A stretch of 64,000 nucleotides of DNA from Ypsolopha sequella (GCA_934047225.1 OW203985.1:9689501-9753500), one strand, 5' to 3'. Positions 1 through 10,445 are shown, counted from the first letter of the stretch. Numbers and translations: made by a program. The notes: generated by a model from the sequence alone, not told the origin.

Positions 1-150
1 ATTTCTATCGAGGAAAATTTATCCAAACATGTTTTCCAATTTCAAAACCCTAGAATATATAGTCAAAATGCATATACCAGAAATTTATTAAAATTTTCCT
101 TGTATTTCATGAAATACACAGAAAAGAAACACCCGTATTTTTTTCGCTGT
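1..150 (+). repeat. Fragment of dispersed repeat family F (cut by window edge)
   Basis: These bases match positions 62702-62849 almost base for base, including the run ending in CACCCGTATTTTTTTCGC. The 62-kb copy lies inside a larger TA-flanked element (62344-62968). This is therefore the right-hand inner part of another copy, whose left part falls outside the window. No coding function is seen. Confidence 0.8.
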
Positions 151-778
151 TCGGCTTCTAGAAAAGAAAACTGAAACAGTCACGACAATTTTCCAATGAC
201 CCGAGGTCCGTGAATATTGCCATCGGCCACGGCCGCGGGAATTACTGAACAATAGGCCATTATTATCGTGATAGTAGCCATACATATTTTTAAAACATTT
301 CTACTCTTTCATGGTAGGCTAGTACCGGTATTCCGTTATCACTGCTGTGGATTAGGAGGTATTCGACCGTGGGCGAATAAAATTTATCGCACACGATAAC
401 ATTCATAACCACAATTTGAACCACTTTAGAGACCCTTATCGCAATGAGATAGGGTTGGCTATGCTTTGGCGAGATGGTCACCTTTCTTCGTGGTTACTGG
501 TACTCAATACTTTTGTATTGGCCGTAGTAAGTTTGTACAGTATATTATGTAAGTGTTGTTTCGCCATACTCGGCTAGGCCGAGACTGAATCGATCGTTTC
601 CGGTTGGAAATCTACACTAACTAGTTTTATTTATTGTTCCTGTGATAAGACGTAGGTATCAATGCAGGATATACAGTTTTGTACGATTGAGCTATTAACA
701 ATAGCCGTATAAAAACCGTTTATGATAAGACCCAACTACTAGGTACTCGTAGGTTATTTGCAAGTGGTACTTAATTTT
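151..778. other. No recognised feature
   Basis: AT-rich sequence. I see no long ORF, no repeat shared with the rest of the window and no inverted repeat. A short GC-rich stretch lies near 225-240. Confidence 0.5.
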
Positions 779-1534
779 GTCGATTCGGCGCGACACGACT
801 TACAGTGCGCGCCAATCTTTTAGTCGCCTCTGAAGATAGCCACACGAGGCGACGCAATAGCCGTTTTACGGTGTCAGGGGGACGTTACAGGAGCGAGGGC
901 GCGGAGCACACCCGCCTGCGTGCCGCACCACACCCTCCGCTCGCCATTTAGCAGGTGTCATGTCAACACTATGCGTTAGTGTTAGTGCTACGTCCGTACA
1001 CTACACATGCGCGCGTTCCATGAAAAGTACATTCGAGGAAAAAAATCCATGATTCGTTAAGTTTATCGTTGAATCTGTTTGTTATTATTTTTGTTGCCTT
1101 TATTTGTTGTTTTGTTGATTTAGTTTGTTAAAGTTTATAGTTGTTGTTATGCCTCGCGGACGTTATAGCGTTTTAAGGCGACAATGTAGGAAAATGGTGT
1201 TTATATTAATGCGTTTTATTAATATAATTAAGATCGCACTAAAATAATAAATAAATAATGAAATAGATAGGTACAACAAGTACACCTTCCCACTTATAAT
1301 AAACATTTAATAACCAACCGTTGATATTATTGTTTCCTTGACTGTACCTGCGCAAGCTTGCACTCGTAACTCAATCAGAGGCGACTAAAAGATTGGCGCG
1401 CACTATAACTTATTTGACAGGACTAAACTTAATATGAGCGTTCTGTCTTTTTCTTTCTGTATCGAAAAGACAAAGACAGAACGCTTAAAATAAGGTTAGT
1501 TCTGTCAAATAAGTTGTGTTGCGCCGAATCGACA
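779..1534. mobile_element. Palindromic MITE family A, copy 1, split by an insertion
   Basis: Family A is a long-palindrome MITE. Its outer end reads GTCGATTCGGCGCAACACGA and its inner arm carries TTATTTGACAGGACTAA. Here the left end is at 779-802 and the rest at 1406-1534; a 603-bp element lies between them. Removing that insert restores a palindrome like the copies at 17307, 24565, 35273 and 60649. There is no coding capacity, so it would need a transposase in trans. Confidence 0.85.
803..1405. mobile_element. 603-bp TA-flanked non-autonomous DNA element nested in MITE A
   Basis: It has 31-bp terminal inverted repeats (803-833 and 1375-1405) starting CAGTGCGCGCCAATC, with the last base of the right end mismatched. 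TA lies on both sides (801-802, 1406-1407). TA target duplication and CAGT-type ends fit the Tc1/mariner superfamily. The interior is GC-rich near 880-955, then AT-rich. No transposase ORF is seen. Confidence 0.85.
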
Positions 1535-1589
1535 CAATTGTCTTGAATCCTAACCGATACGTATCAGAAGTATTTATTATTAAGGTGAT

Positions 1590-1990
1590 AGTGCAAAGGT
1601 CCCCGTTAGTCCAGGCGGAAAAACACGCAGTGCGAGAGAGACGGAATCGGGGAAAAATTAATACAAAATTAACTAAAATAGCTACGAAAATTATCATAAC
1701 CAGTAATTTAGGTATTGTTAAAATCCATCTAAATAAATATTTTTGAAGTCTGTATAGTATCCAATTTTGTCAGAATATCAAAAAAAGTGTAAATTTAGAC
1801 CTCATTTCAATAATTATTTCTATCGAGTGAAATTCCTCAAATTGTGTTTCTGATAGCCCAAAATCTAGAAAAAGGTACAAAAATTGACTAATTTATTTTA
1901 CTTGAAACTTTTTTAAAAGAGCAGATAAATAACTTCAAAAAGCGTCAATTTTCACGATATACCCCCTTAAACGAGCCCGTTGTAAATGAA
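1590..1990 (+). repeat. Dispersed repeat family F, diverged copy
   Basis: This shares blocks with 47990-48430 and 62450-62860: a GCGAGAG..GGATTC-like block, then TACTGTTAAAATTCATCTAAT-like and ACCTCATTTCAATAATTATT-like blocks in the same order. The copies differ at many sites, so the insertions are old. A 76-codon ORF here is not conserved between copies. Confidence 0.65.
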
Positions 1991-2072
1991 GCAGTTTCTT
2001 ATTGAATAATTCAGTGTTTAATTGATTTATATATTTTCACAAATGATGTTCACAAGATGGCTCTGAGGGCCT

Positions 2073-2288
2073 ATTATGTATCTTTAGTTGCCATCTGGAC
2101 TGGGTGTCTATCATCAAAAACATATATATACTTTTGAATTCCGATTGTCTAAGGATATGTTCGCACTTGAAGTGACGATACAGTTCGTAAATAGTTCAAT
2201 ACACCTAATAGAAATTTTGAAAGTTCCATTTTTAGCTATGTTTTTGATGATAGGCACCTAGTCCAGTTGGCAACTAAAGATACAGAAT
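2073..2288. mobile_element. Foldback MITE, about 216 bp
   Basis: The left arm (GTATCTTTAGTTGCC, then about 30 bases more) at 2078-2122 pairs with the right arm at 2238-2283. The loop is about 115 bp. No ORF is present. I did not see another copy in the window. Confidence 0.7.
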
Positions 2289-2302
2289 AGAGGGGCTGGT
2301 TA

Positions 2303-2402
2303 GAGGTTATAAAATAAAGGTGACCGTAACCTTATCTGAGTACATTGTCAAGATAAGCAATTACCAAAATTTAACCTTACAAATCCGCTTTAATAACCTC
2401 TA
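2303..2402. repeat. Small imperfect inverted repeat
   Basis: AGAGGTTATAAAATAAAGG near 2303 pairs imperfectly with CCGCTTTAATAACCTCT near 2386. The rest of 2289-2703 shows nothing recognisable. Confidence 0.4.
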
Positions 2403-2703
2403 GATAGATATTTATTGCTAATGGCTAACAATATCTTAGTTTCCAACTTACCCCTTCTAAAATGTAGGTTCAAGAATGTGGTAAAAAATATGGTAAAAAA
2501 TGTATTTACCTTTGTTGACCTCTAGTTATCGAGCTAAGAATGTAAATAAGCAAGTCTGAGTCGGATAAATCCGTTTTCCTCGAATTGGTGTTTAGTACTT
2601 CCCACCTCACTGATAAAAATATCCTATCTGCCACGTTTACGACAGATGCTGGTCGTGGGGACTTCCCAATGACGAAGTATTAGATACAGATAGATACAGC
2701 AGT

Positions 2704-2974
2704 GTCGATTCGGTGTAACACGACTTATATTTGACAGGACTAACTAACCTTATAGGTGTCCTGTCTTTTTACTTTCTTTTAACCGTTTTGTTATATATAT
2801 ATATATACAGATTCTTACGAATATTATGGTAGAAATTAAATAAAAAGAAAATTTTCGATATATATTTCGACCCACTTGGGATCGTCGTCAGTCGAATATC
2901 AATTTTTACTTTCGATACAGAAAGAGAACGACAGAACACTTAAATTACGTTTAGTCCTGTCAAATAAGTTAAAA
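2704..2974. mobile_element. Palindromic MITE family A, copy 2, with insertion and truncated right end
   Basis: The left arm (2704 to about 2785) and right arm (about 2907 to 2974) match family A. Between them are about 120 bp of unrelated sequence including a TA dinucleotide run (about 2792-2808). The right arm stops short of the outer GTCGATTCGG motif, so the end is deleted. Confidence 0.75.
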
Positions 2975-3702
2975 TGTACCCGGCAGAAAATAATGCACAT
3001 CGGCTCTATCTTCGGCTTTGTAGAGCGTCTCTGTCACCCACTGCTAGTGCATCGTGCGACAGAGATGACATTGCGATACGATATGCATTACCTGTACACA
3101 ATCGACACAGCTATTTAGCAAGAAAGGCAGGCGCGCGTGAAGCAGGCTGTCTGTCATGTCATGTCCGCGCAGCGAAGCCTGCAAAGTCATCTGTAAGGCC
3201 AGGGTATCTATTCAGAGAAATCAGTCCTACTGACGTAACATATAATAAGGAAGTCCTGCTCCAACGCTTTTATTTTACAATAGTCTATCCTGCTTAGTAA
3301 AAGTGGCCGGCTCAAAAAACTCGCGATTTTACATTTGGAATAAGAGAGATCTAAAGGTTTTTAAAATGGCGAACGTTTTATATGATATTTTGTACGACGT
3401 TTTATTGTCCAAAACCTAATATAAAGCATGTGAAATGATATTCAGGCCTAACTTTACGATTTTATTTATGCAGAAAAATGCAAGTAATCGTGTATCGAAC
3501 GGACGAAATATTAAAATCATAGAGTGCAATATGACATAATTATATATTTTCAAAATTTAAATCTTTATCTTTGTAAAACATAAAAGAAAACGTCGTTTAT
3601 CCGGGAATACACGAATACTTCACGCCCGCTATCTTGGTTGCCCTGAATTGATACCATTATTTGTACCGAATAATCTGAAAAATTTTTCTCTGAGAAATAT
3701 AC
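2975..3702. other. No recognised feature
   Basis: An open frame of 107 codons spans 2974-3297 (+). It starts inside the MITE A remnant and its translation shows no domain I know, so I do not call it a gene. The rest is AT-rich with no repeat seen. Confidence 0.4.
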
Positions 3703-4545
3703 TTCTGCAAAACGATCTATATAGAGTTCTGTTATTCATACTGTAATATACAGGGTGTAATCGTTATCATATGCCTGGTTATACAGGGTGTAATCTTTAA
3801 GTGTGACCAGGCGATTATTCCGTAACTATCACAGATATCAAAAAATTTTAAACTGATATCGAAAGTACGTTACCTAATCAGTAAAATGACATCAATAACT
3901 TTTTGAAAATCAAACGATAAGTGTCCAAAATCTTGACAATAAACATTCCCATACATTTAGTATGAGATTAGTAGGTAGAAAGGTTTTAGTTTCCTTATTT
4001 TAAAAGGTTATTTTAGCTTAGCACTGATATAAAAGGAAACTGTTTATTAATCTAACAAAGTAATAAAACCATCTTTTAATTGAATAACATTTATTTCTTA
4101 GTAAGTACAAAATTTTGTATTCAAATCAGAAGTTCGAAGTGACGTCCTTGTTGTGCGATACAATGAAATTTTGGATATTTCTCGTTTGATTTTCAAAAAG
4201 TTATTGATGTCATTTTACTGATTAGGTAACGTACTTTCGATATCAGTTTAATTTTTTTAAATATTTGTAATAGTAGCGGAATAATCGCCTGGTCACACTT
4301 AACGATTACACCCCGTATAGCCAGGCATTATGTGTAGGACTACGTAAGGTTAGGTGTTATAGTTAAGTTGATGAACTATTTGGCTCGTTATGACTTGGCA
4401 ATCGATAATCTTTATGGATCTATATTCTATATGCGTCGATATACACACGTAACCCTAAACATTACACCTAATCCTACACATACATATAGCTATATATTAC
4501 AGTATGAATGACAGCAGAACCCTATGCATCATTTTGCAGAAGTAG
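3703..4545. mobile_element. Compound foldback element with three pairs of inverted arms
   Basis: The outer arms are CTTCTGCAAAA..ATTCATACTGTAATAT (3703-3752) against 4494-4545. The middle arms are the CATATGCCTGGTTATACAGG type against the CCAGGCATTATG side. The inner arms, about 135 bp, are 3783-3920 against 4185-4316; they begin ACAGGGTGTAATC and end GATTACACCCCGTAT. No ORF is present. Its right half lies inside the tandem duplication listed next. Confidence 0.7.
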
Positions 4546-4583
4546 GTATATAACAAAAACCCATACATCGAGGTCTGTGTATC
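4037..4583 (+). repeat. 547-bp tandem duplication, unit 1
   Basis: This starts AAACTGTTTATTAATC and is followed head to tail by a copy of the same length. I found one clear difference between the units (GATATCAG at about 4241 versus GATACCAG in unit 2). The unit carries the right half of the foldback element. Confidence 0.9.
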
Positions 4584-5130
4584 AAACTGTTTATTAATCT
4601 AACAAAGTAATAAAACCATCTTTTAATTGAATAACATTTATTTCTTAGTAAGTACAAAATTTTGTATTCAAATCAGAAGTTCGAAGTGACGTCCTTGTTG
4701 TGCGATACAATGAAATTTTGGATATTTCTCGTTTGATTTTCAAAAAGTTATTGATGTCATTTTACTGATTAGGTAACGTACTTTCGATACCAGTTTAATT
4801 TTTTTAAATATTTGTAATAGTAGCGGAATAATCGCCTGGTCACACTTAACGATTACACCCCGTATAGCCAGGCATTATGTGTAGGACTACGTAAGGTTAG
4901 GTGTTATAGTTAAGTTGATGAACTATTTGGCTCGTTATGACTTGGCAATCGATAATCTTTATGGATCTATATTCTATATGCGTCGATATACACACGTAAC
5001 CCTAAACATTACACCTAATCCTACACATACATATAGCTATATATTACAGTATGAATGACAGCAGAACCCTATGCATCATTTTGCAGAAGTAGGTATATAA
5101 CAAAAACCCATACATCGAGGTCTGTGTATC
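4584..5130 (+). repeat. 547-bp tandem duplication, unit 2
   Basis: Second unit, joined directly to unit 1 and ending at GTCTGTGTATC (5130). Near identity means a very recent duplication or an assembly artefact. Confidence 0.9.
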
Positions 5131-5169
5131 TACATCTCGTTCTTACATTTGGACCTTGTACTGGGCATA

Positions 5170-5345
5170 ATACAGGTTTACCTCGTGTTTTCCTTCACCG
5201 TTCAGCAAGAAATACCTATATACTAATTCTATGCACATAAAATTAGAAAATAAAGCTCAGAATCGGAACTCATGTTTAAAAAATTGTTACAAAATTTTCC
5301 CAGTAGGATTTGAACCCGTCTCTTAAGATAAAGAGTACCGTAAAC
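5170..5345 (-). repeat. Retroposon fragment with tRNA-like end
   Basis: Contains CTCGTGTTTTCCTTCACCG and TGCACATAAA, a motif pair repeated at 55371-55445. On the minus strand, 5290-5345 has a tRNA B-box-like GGGTTCAAATCC. I read it as a decayed SINE or LINE-SINE composite. Confidence 0.5.
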
Positions 5346-5384
5346 TTCTACTGCCTTCGTTAGTTTTTATGAAAATAGTATATT

Positions 5385-6262
5385 TCATTACGAGTGCGGA
5401 AAGCCTGTCATTGCAAAGAGTTCCGACAAATGTCTACCCGAGCCGAGGCGCAGCCGAAGGCGAGGGTTGACAGTCGGAACAAGTTGCAATGACGGTTCCG
5501 CACGTGTACTGAACAACTATTTTTAATACAGTTGCGAAAAATTAAGCAATTTAATAAAATAATAAAAACACAATAAACTCAACTAACTAATCATTTGTTT
5601 CTTTAACTATTTGCTTTTTTCTCTTCTCTCCACGCAATAAATTCGTCGTATGTAGATATGTAGCGACTTTTTCACTTTTCCGATAAAATGTTCACCGAAG
5701 CATTTTGTGCAATTATACTGAGTTCCGGTGGTGTTAATTCAAATAAAATATCGTCGAAATTACTCATTTTGTGCAACAAACAACTAAACTCGCAAAGAAA
5801 TTTTTTGGAAAATGGCGCCAACCGTAAAAGAATATAAGCAGCACAGATTTTTTTTGTTTTCTTCACCCCTTCTGGTAGATAAAGGAAACTATGCCCATAC
5901 AGCCAAGTCTTCAGTAGAATTTTTTGAAAATGAAATTTAATGAGATGAAATGAAATGAAACATAACCTAACTCATTGAATGAAATCTTTAAATCTGATAT
6001 TGAAACAAATTAGTAGCTTCTTTTTAGAAATATTTGCATGAATCATAAAAACTTCTATGATTTTTTTTTTAGTAAAAACTTCGTGGTTGGTTTTTTCTTT
6101 TTAATAGACATTATTTTGACAGTTGGGAAAGAGAACGCACGAGTTCGGAAAAGGTAAAGAAAAAGCTCGAGTATGTAATAGCCCACATCCCGAACGCTAT
6201 ACGTCCCTGCAATACGCCACTTTTTGAGCAACTGTATTAAAAACTACTTTTCAATGCGTGCT
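5385..6262 (-). mobile_element. Decayed element with palindromic head and recombinase-like ORF remnant
   Basis: A palindromic head (5393-5510; GTGCGGAA..TCATTGCAA against TTGCAATGACGGTTCCGCAC) is followed by an inverted pair around TTTTAATACAGTTGC: 5513-5538 against 6224-6250. Between these lies a broken minus-strand ORF (see 5603-5766). The right border continues ACTACTTTTCAATGC, a string also found beside the palindromic heads of the family at 32655, 37945 and 58250. The element type is inferred, not proven. Confidence 0.4.
5603..5766 (-). pseudogene. Recombinase-like N-terminal fragment (Crypton-type candidate), broken
   Basis: The minus-strand frame starts MSNFDDILFELTPPEL, meets an in-frame TGA at 5672-5674, then continues KSRYISTYDEFIAWREEKK to a TAA at 5603-5605. 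The pattern of acidic leader, then K-S-R-Y-x-x-x-Y-x-x-F-x-x-W-R, recalls the N-terminal helical region of tyrosine recombinases of insect Crypton-like elements. That is recollection, not a search result. The catalytic domain is absent, so it is not functional. The frame also extends upstream of this Met to 5866 without a stop. A chance ORF in a repeat is the alternative. Confidence 0.35.
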
Positions 6263-7055
6263 TATACAAACATACATAATTGATATATGTAGGAGCATAA
6301 ATTCTAGATCCCGCTAATACAAAATTAATGGTCTCCACTCCATTTACGCAGAATAGAAATCTATCGCCTACTAGCCTTTCGCCCGCGGCTCCGCCCGTGT
6401 TTATTCAATCAATTCTTGGGCGTTATGTTATTAACGCCCCCTATTCACTACGATGATAATAACGCAAACCGCGTCCAAATCCGTGGAGTTGTTCTCGAAT
6501 TAAAAAGGAACATACAGACAGACAAAAATTTTAAAAATGTTAGTTTTTGCTTCAGTACAATACCAATAAAACAAGTCATTGAAAAAAAAATCATGTATAG
6601 ACACAACTTTTTACGACTTTAAAGTTAGCATAGATTTGGCTTCATGATAATCGAGCTTGCGTGTGCGATTTGACGGCTGAAAGAGTATAATATTTCTACT
6701 TACATATCGAATCGTGCGCAGCATTATCCAGAATAGCAAAGTTATATTATTGTGTAAAAAATTTAAATTTGGAATTAGCAGAACAGCTTCAAAGCCACGT
6801 GTACGTTATCAACATGGCCGTGTGATCGGTTCGATACGTTTTAACTTCGCAATGCGTACAATTTTAATGCCATATCTACGAGTTTTGTTACCTTGTTTTA
6901 TTGCTGTTGCCGAGTTATTAACGTAGTCTTTCTGATCCATTAGAGAGAAAATTGGTACAATTAACAAATATTAGGTACATAATATAAATCCTATACAACA
7001 TAACAGAAATTAAATTGGTTACATACATTTTTTTATGTCTCTACTTCCTACTTTT
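6263..7055. other. Mostly unrecognised; one short repeat scrap
   Basis: At 6368-6402, CTTTCGCCCGCGGCTCCGCC is the reverse complement of the GCGAAGCCGCGGGC motif also seen near 54740, a common repeat scrap. ORFs of about 70 codons at 6416 and 6714 show no recognisable domain. Confidence 0.4.
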
Positions 7056-7240
7056 GCCTCTGTGGGCAAGTGGTAAAGCACTTGCCTACTAACCCAGAGG
7101 TCGTGGGTTCAATCACTGTGTGCTGGGAACAAAGCATATTTTTTTACGTTATCTATTATTTTTTGGGGGGCCTGAAATCAAGCTAGGGGGGCCTGAGTCC
7201 AAGCTAGGGGTGGCTCGCGTCCTAAAGCCCCCCATTCCGC
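7056..7240 (+). mobile_element. tRNA-derived SINE, short copy
   Basis: The tRNA-like head at about 7058-7132 has an A-box-like GTGGGCAAGTGGT and a B-box-like GGGTTCAATCAC spaced as in a tRNA. It lacks clean acceptor-stem pairing, so I do not call a tRNA gene. A body follows with two copies of a CCTGA..CAAGCTAGGGG unit (about 7170-7210). Confidence 0.5.
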
Positions 7241-7496
7241 CGCCAATAATACCACACAGGCAGGCTAGATAGAATTTCACGATACAGGGCGTCCAAGTTT
7301 ATTACACCTTCAACGCTGGCACAGCTGTGGGCAAAACGTTAGTTATATAGTCGTATAATATAATGTATCAATAAGTGTTGATGCAACAACGTACAATCCC
7401 ACGAACATTACTACATTTTTCAGTGTCTGAGACGAGCTCTGTAATTAGAATTCCAAAATCTTTTAAATTCCAAATTTTTGAATTTCTAATTTACAG
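7241..7496. other. No recognised feature
   Basis: AT-rich sequence; nothing seen. Confidence 0.4.
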
Positions 7497-7625
7497 AATA
7501 ATAATAATAATAATAATAAACACTTTATTGCACACAGAAACACAGATTAGAATTAGAATTAAGAGAAATACGGGGCAAAGACGGACTTATTTCTGAAAGA
7601 AATTTCTTCCAGTCAACCATAAATG
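7497..7625 (-). mobile_element. Jockey-like LINE 3' tail, minus strand
   Basis: An AAT repeat (7500-7520) is followed by ACACTTTATTGCACAC and then, at the far end, GAAAGAAATTTCTTCCAGTC. Read on the minus strand this is GGAAGAAAT..CAATAAAGTGT plus a simple-repeat tail, the same layout as the tails at 10318 and 25449. Only the 3' UTR is present: a 5'-truncated copy. Confidence 0.6.
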
Positions 7626-8349
7626 ACAGAGATGAAGAAACATTATACATTGGCTTATTGAAATTTAAAATGAGTGCATAATGAGTGATATAAATATGTA
7701 TGTGACTATAATAAATATAATAGTCAACATACACTACTAACCTAAAAGTATACCTAACGACCTAACGGTCTAAAAACAGAAATTAATGGAAACTCTGCGA
7801 TGGCAACATACACAATATATAGGTAATAAGGTTTTGTTGGGTGAATTTTGAATTTAAGTGTTCTGTTTCTTTCTATTTATTAGAAAACGGCGGGTAATTC
7901 GCAATCTGGCTGCGAAACCGCTCTTAATGATGTTGTCAATATTGGTGTCTGCAGTTTATATAGGTAGTAGAAAATAGTAGAATAGTAAGTACAACGTAAC
8001 CGCTTATTTAGTAGCCGTTACTGGTAGTAGTTCGATTCGGACACGGCTCCATTGTGGCTTATTGCTTATATCCGGTTATACATTGATACTGACCGGTATC
8101 TCTTCGAAAGATTCCGTACTACTTTCAAAGGTCATTGTAGGTATCTACTAAATTTTCATACTTACATTTTCATTGGCTTTAATTGGTAGGCCTGTTCCAA
8201 AATGGCTTTCTCTAGATTTAATCAAAGCAACCGCACATTCGACGATGTGAACGAAAACCATTTTTAAAGGGCATTAATTAGAGTCAAATTTCGTGTGGCA
8301 CCAGGTAAAAATTATTCCAAAAATAATTTAATAAATCTGTATAAGCGTA
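7626..8349. other. No recognised feature
   Basis: AT-rich sequence without a repeat shared elsewhere in the window and without a convincing ORF. Confidence 0.4.
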
Positions 8350-8351
8350 TA

Positions 8352-8612
8352 CAACGTGTAACGGAAAGGTGTAACCATATTTGAAGAGCTTATTCAGTCA
8401 ATGGTATATAACAACTTTTACTATGGAACAAACCATGTACCTCGAAAACAAAATTAACTGTTTCATAGCAAAATGCAATGCCGCTCGGCGGAAATGTGTG
8501 GAAGGGCAAATTTGTTTTTTAAATTTCAGGGTTGTCTTCATAGTAAATGGTGATCTATACCATTGACTGAATAAGCTCTTCAAATATGGTTACACCTTTT
8601 TGTTACACATTG
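8352..8612. mobile_element. 261-bp palindromic MITE with TA flanks
   Basis: The ends CAACGTGTAACGGAAAGGTG and the reverse complement at the right are flanked by TA (8350-8351, 8613-8614). The arms reach about 60 bp, to TCAGTCAATGGTATA. Because the arms mirror each other, ORFs on both strands begin with the same MKSLFSQWY and are artefacts of the palindrome. Confidence 0.85.
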
Positions 8613-8668
8613 TATATAGCACACAGATCTCAAACGAGCAGAACAAGAAATTGCATTGTAAATATACT

Positions 8669-8748
8669 TTATCTACTACATTTTAATCACAACTTTTTTT
8701 TCTCTAGGATCTAGGGATGTCCATGGTGATTAAAATGTAGTCTACAGT
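8669..8748. repeat. Small inverted repeat
   Basis: ACTACATTTTAATCAC (about 8669) pairs with GTGATTAAAATGTAGT (about 8727-8742); the loop is about 45 nt. Confidence 0.5.
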
Positions 8749-8759
8749 TTGGACTTTAA

Positions 8760-9269
8760 CCCTTAAATGCATCCTGTTGCCAAATGGCAACATATAATTT
8801 TTTTTTAATTTTTCTTGTGTAACTGTTTTTTTCTTACGTATATTTTTCTTCCTGCAAGACTATTGTATGAAAAATAATTACGGAATAAAATAAAAATATG
8901 TAAAATTTAGGTTTATTTGCTTTTTTTTAATGTATACACACATAATTTTGAAGTTGTAAAAAAAATGGTACCAATCTGAAAATAAGAGGTCGCGAAAAAA
9001 ATTCATGAAAATTTCATGCTTTTGTTTTATTAAATAGGGTTTTTGTAAACTAGTTTCAAATGGCTGTACTAACTGATAAAAAACAGAAATGAAAAAATAA
9101 ACAATTTTTTATACTAACTTGAAAAAAAAATGTCCTTTTGTTTTTATACCATTTTACCCCCTTAAAAAACGAAAAAAAATATTTTTTTTTTTATTTTTCC
9201 CATAATTCTGGACCACTTTTCTATCATATCCCACTTTCATTTAAAAAGAAAAAAACATGCAATTAAGGG
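8760..9269. mobile_element. 510-bp TTAA-flanked element (piggyBac-like candidate)
   Basis: TTAA sits at both ends (8756-8759, 9270-9273). The termini are CCCTTAAATGCATCC and, reverse-complemented, CCCTTAATTGCATG. TTAA duplication with CCC ends is the signature of piggyBac-type elements. A short palindrome GTTGCCAAATGGCAAC lies at 8777-8792. The interior is T/A-rich with no transposase, so it is non-autonomous. Confidence 0.7.
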
Positions 9270-9273
9270 TTAA

Positions 9274-9949
9274 ATGTCTGATTTCATGTTCTCTAATATT
9301 GCACCTGCAGCATGTTACTGTACTCTTCAGTTAAATCTTGCTGAATTGGTATCGTAGTATAATGTTGGCGTGTTTCTCTTCATTCCACGATCATTAATTA
9401 CTGTTTACTAGATCTGAGCGCGTGCGCAATCGCAATGAACATGCTATTAGTCGACTTGTGCGATATCGTTTCAAAGACATTCTTTGCTCTGTATACGTAC
9501 AATTTTTTCTTGCCTCTTGTTGCAAACTTAGCAGAATCGCCCCACTGCCCCCAAAACTTGAATGGTTTCATTTTTTTGTTGGGTTGCATCGATGCAACAG
9601 TTTTGCATACCAACGTTCAAGTTTGCATAAATTTTTTTGGGTCATACCTGCCCCTTCTTTAAATAAAATTAGAATAGTTACAAACACTGTAATCATTTGT
9701 CTTGCATTGTGATGTTTTGTCACTATTTTACTATACCTATATATAATTAATATTAATACATTAAATAAGTACGAGTACATAATATAAATGCAGAAATCTA
9801 TAAATGATTGGTGTACTTTCCACTTTAATTATTGTCTGTTTAAGTATGTTGGTAACCTGATTAAGGTGCTTAGGAACACCAAATTAATAGTTCGACGGAA
9901 TCGACATTGAAATAACATTAATCAACGCATACAGCAAAGTGACGATGAT
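9274..9949. other. Unrecognised; contains an NRF-1/EWG-like site
   Basis: GCGCGTGCGC at 9418-9427 matches the NRF-1 type consensus (GCGCAYGCGC on the other strand). Several overlapping ORFs of 70-96 codons run on both strands at 9398-9780; none shows a domain I know. Confidence 0.35.
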
Positions 9950-10140
9950 CGTCGCGTCTCTAATAGGGCAAAATAGGAGAAAATATAACTTTTCACATGG
10001 ACGCGATTTTTTTATAGAAAATTCTCATGTTGTTTATAGCCGTTTAGGGGCAGCAGAGAATTCAAGCCAAGAAACATCATTCGGTTGATTTTTTTTAATA
10101 GAAGTTTTGGTGATACGAAAAATGAAATTTTATCCAAAAT
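9950..10140 (+). repeat. Diverged fragment of the TTAA MITE at 11127
   Basis: The block GCGTCTC..GGGCAAAATAGGAGAAAATA..CTTTTCACATGGACGCG mirrors GCGTCTCCGGCTAGCGCAAAATAGGAGAAAATAA at 11230-11285. Ends and flanks are not recognisable. Confidence 0.55.
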
Positions 10141-10317
10141 CTTAGAGTTGATAATTAACCCCATACATGACTGACGACATAATTACATTGTTAGATCTTC
10201 TCCTCAAACAATCTTCTCTTTTCGTGATTATTTCTATTTGCTATCCAATTAATTATTATTATTTATTTTGTGCACCACCTTCGCGTTATTTTTTTCCATT
10301 GATTAATTTCCACCCAA

Positions 10318-10445
10318 AGGTTGTCTGGAAGAAATCGCTATAAGTGATAAGGCCGCCATTTGTTACCTTCTCTCATAAGTTTGTTCTTTTACCTTATTTT
10401 ATTAACTTTGGTGTACAATAAAGAGTATTTGTCTTGTCTTGTCTT
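10318..10445 (+). mobile_element. Jockey-like LINE 3' tail
   Basis: Contains GGAAGAAATCGCTATAAGTG, then GGTGTACAATAAAGAGTATT and a TCTTG repeat tail. Nearly the same string occurs at 25449-25567. The AATAAA followed by a pentamer tail is typical of lepidopteran jockey-type LINE 3' ends. No ORF2 is retained. Confidence 0.65.

Noticed and set aside
2974..3297. 107-codon plus ORF
   Set aside because: It starts in a MITE A remnant, has no known domain and no splice context; compatible with chance.
8381..8583. Two ORFs on opposite strands with the same MKSLFSQWY start
   Set aside because: They are mirror images created by the MITE palindrome, not genes.
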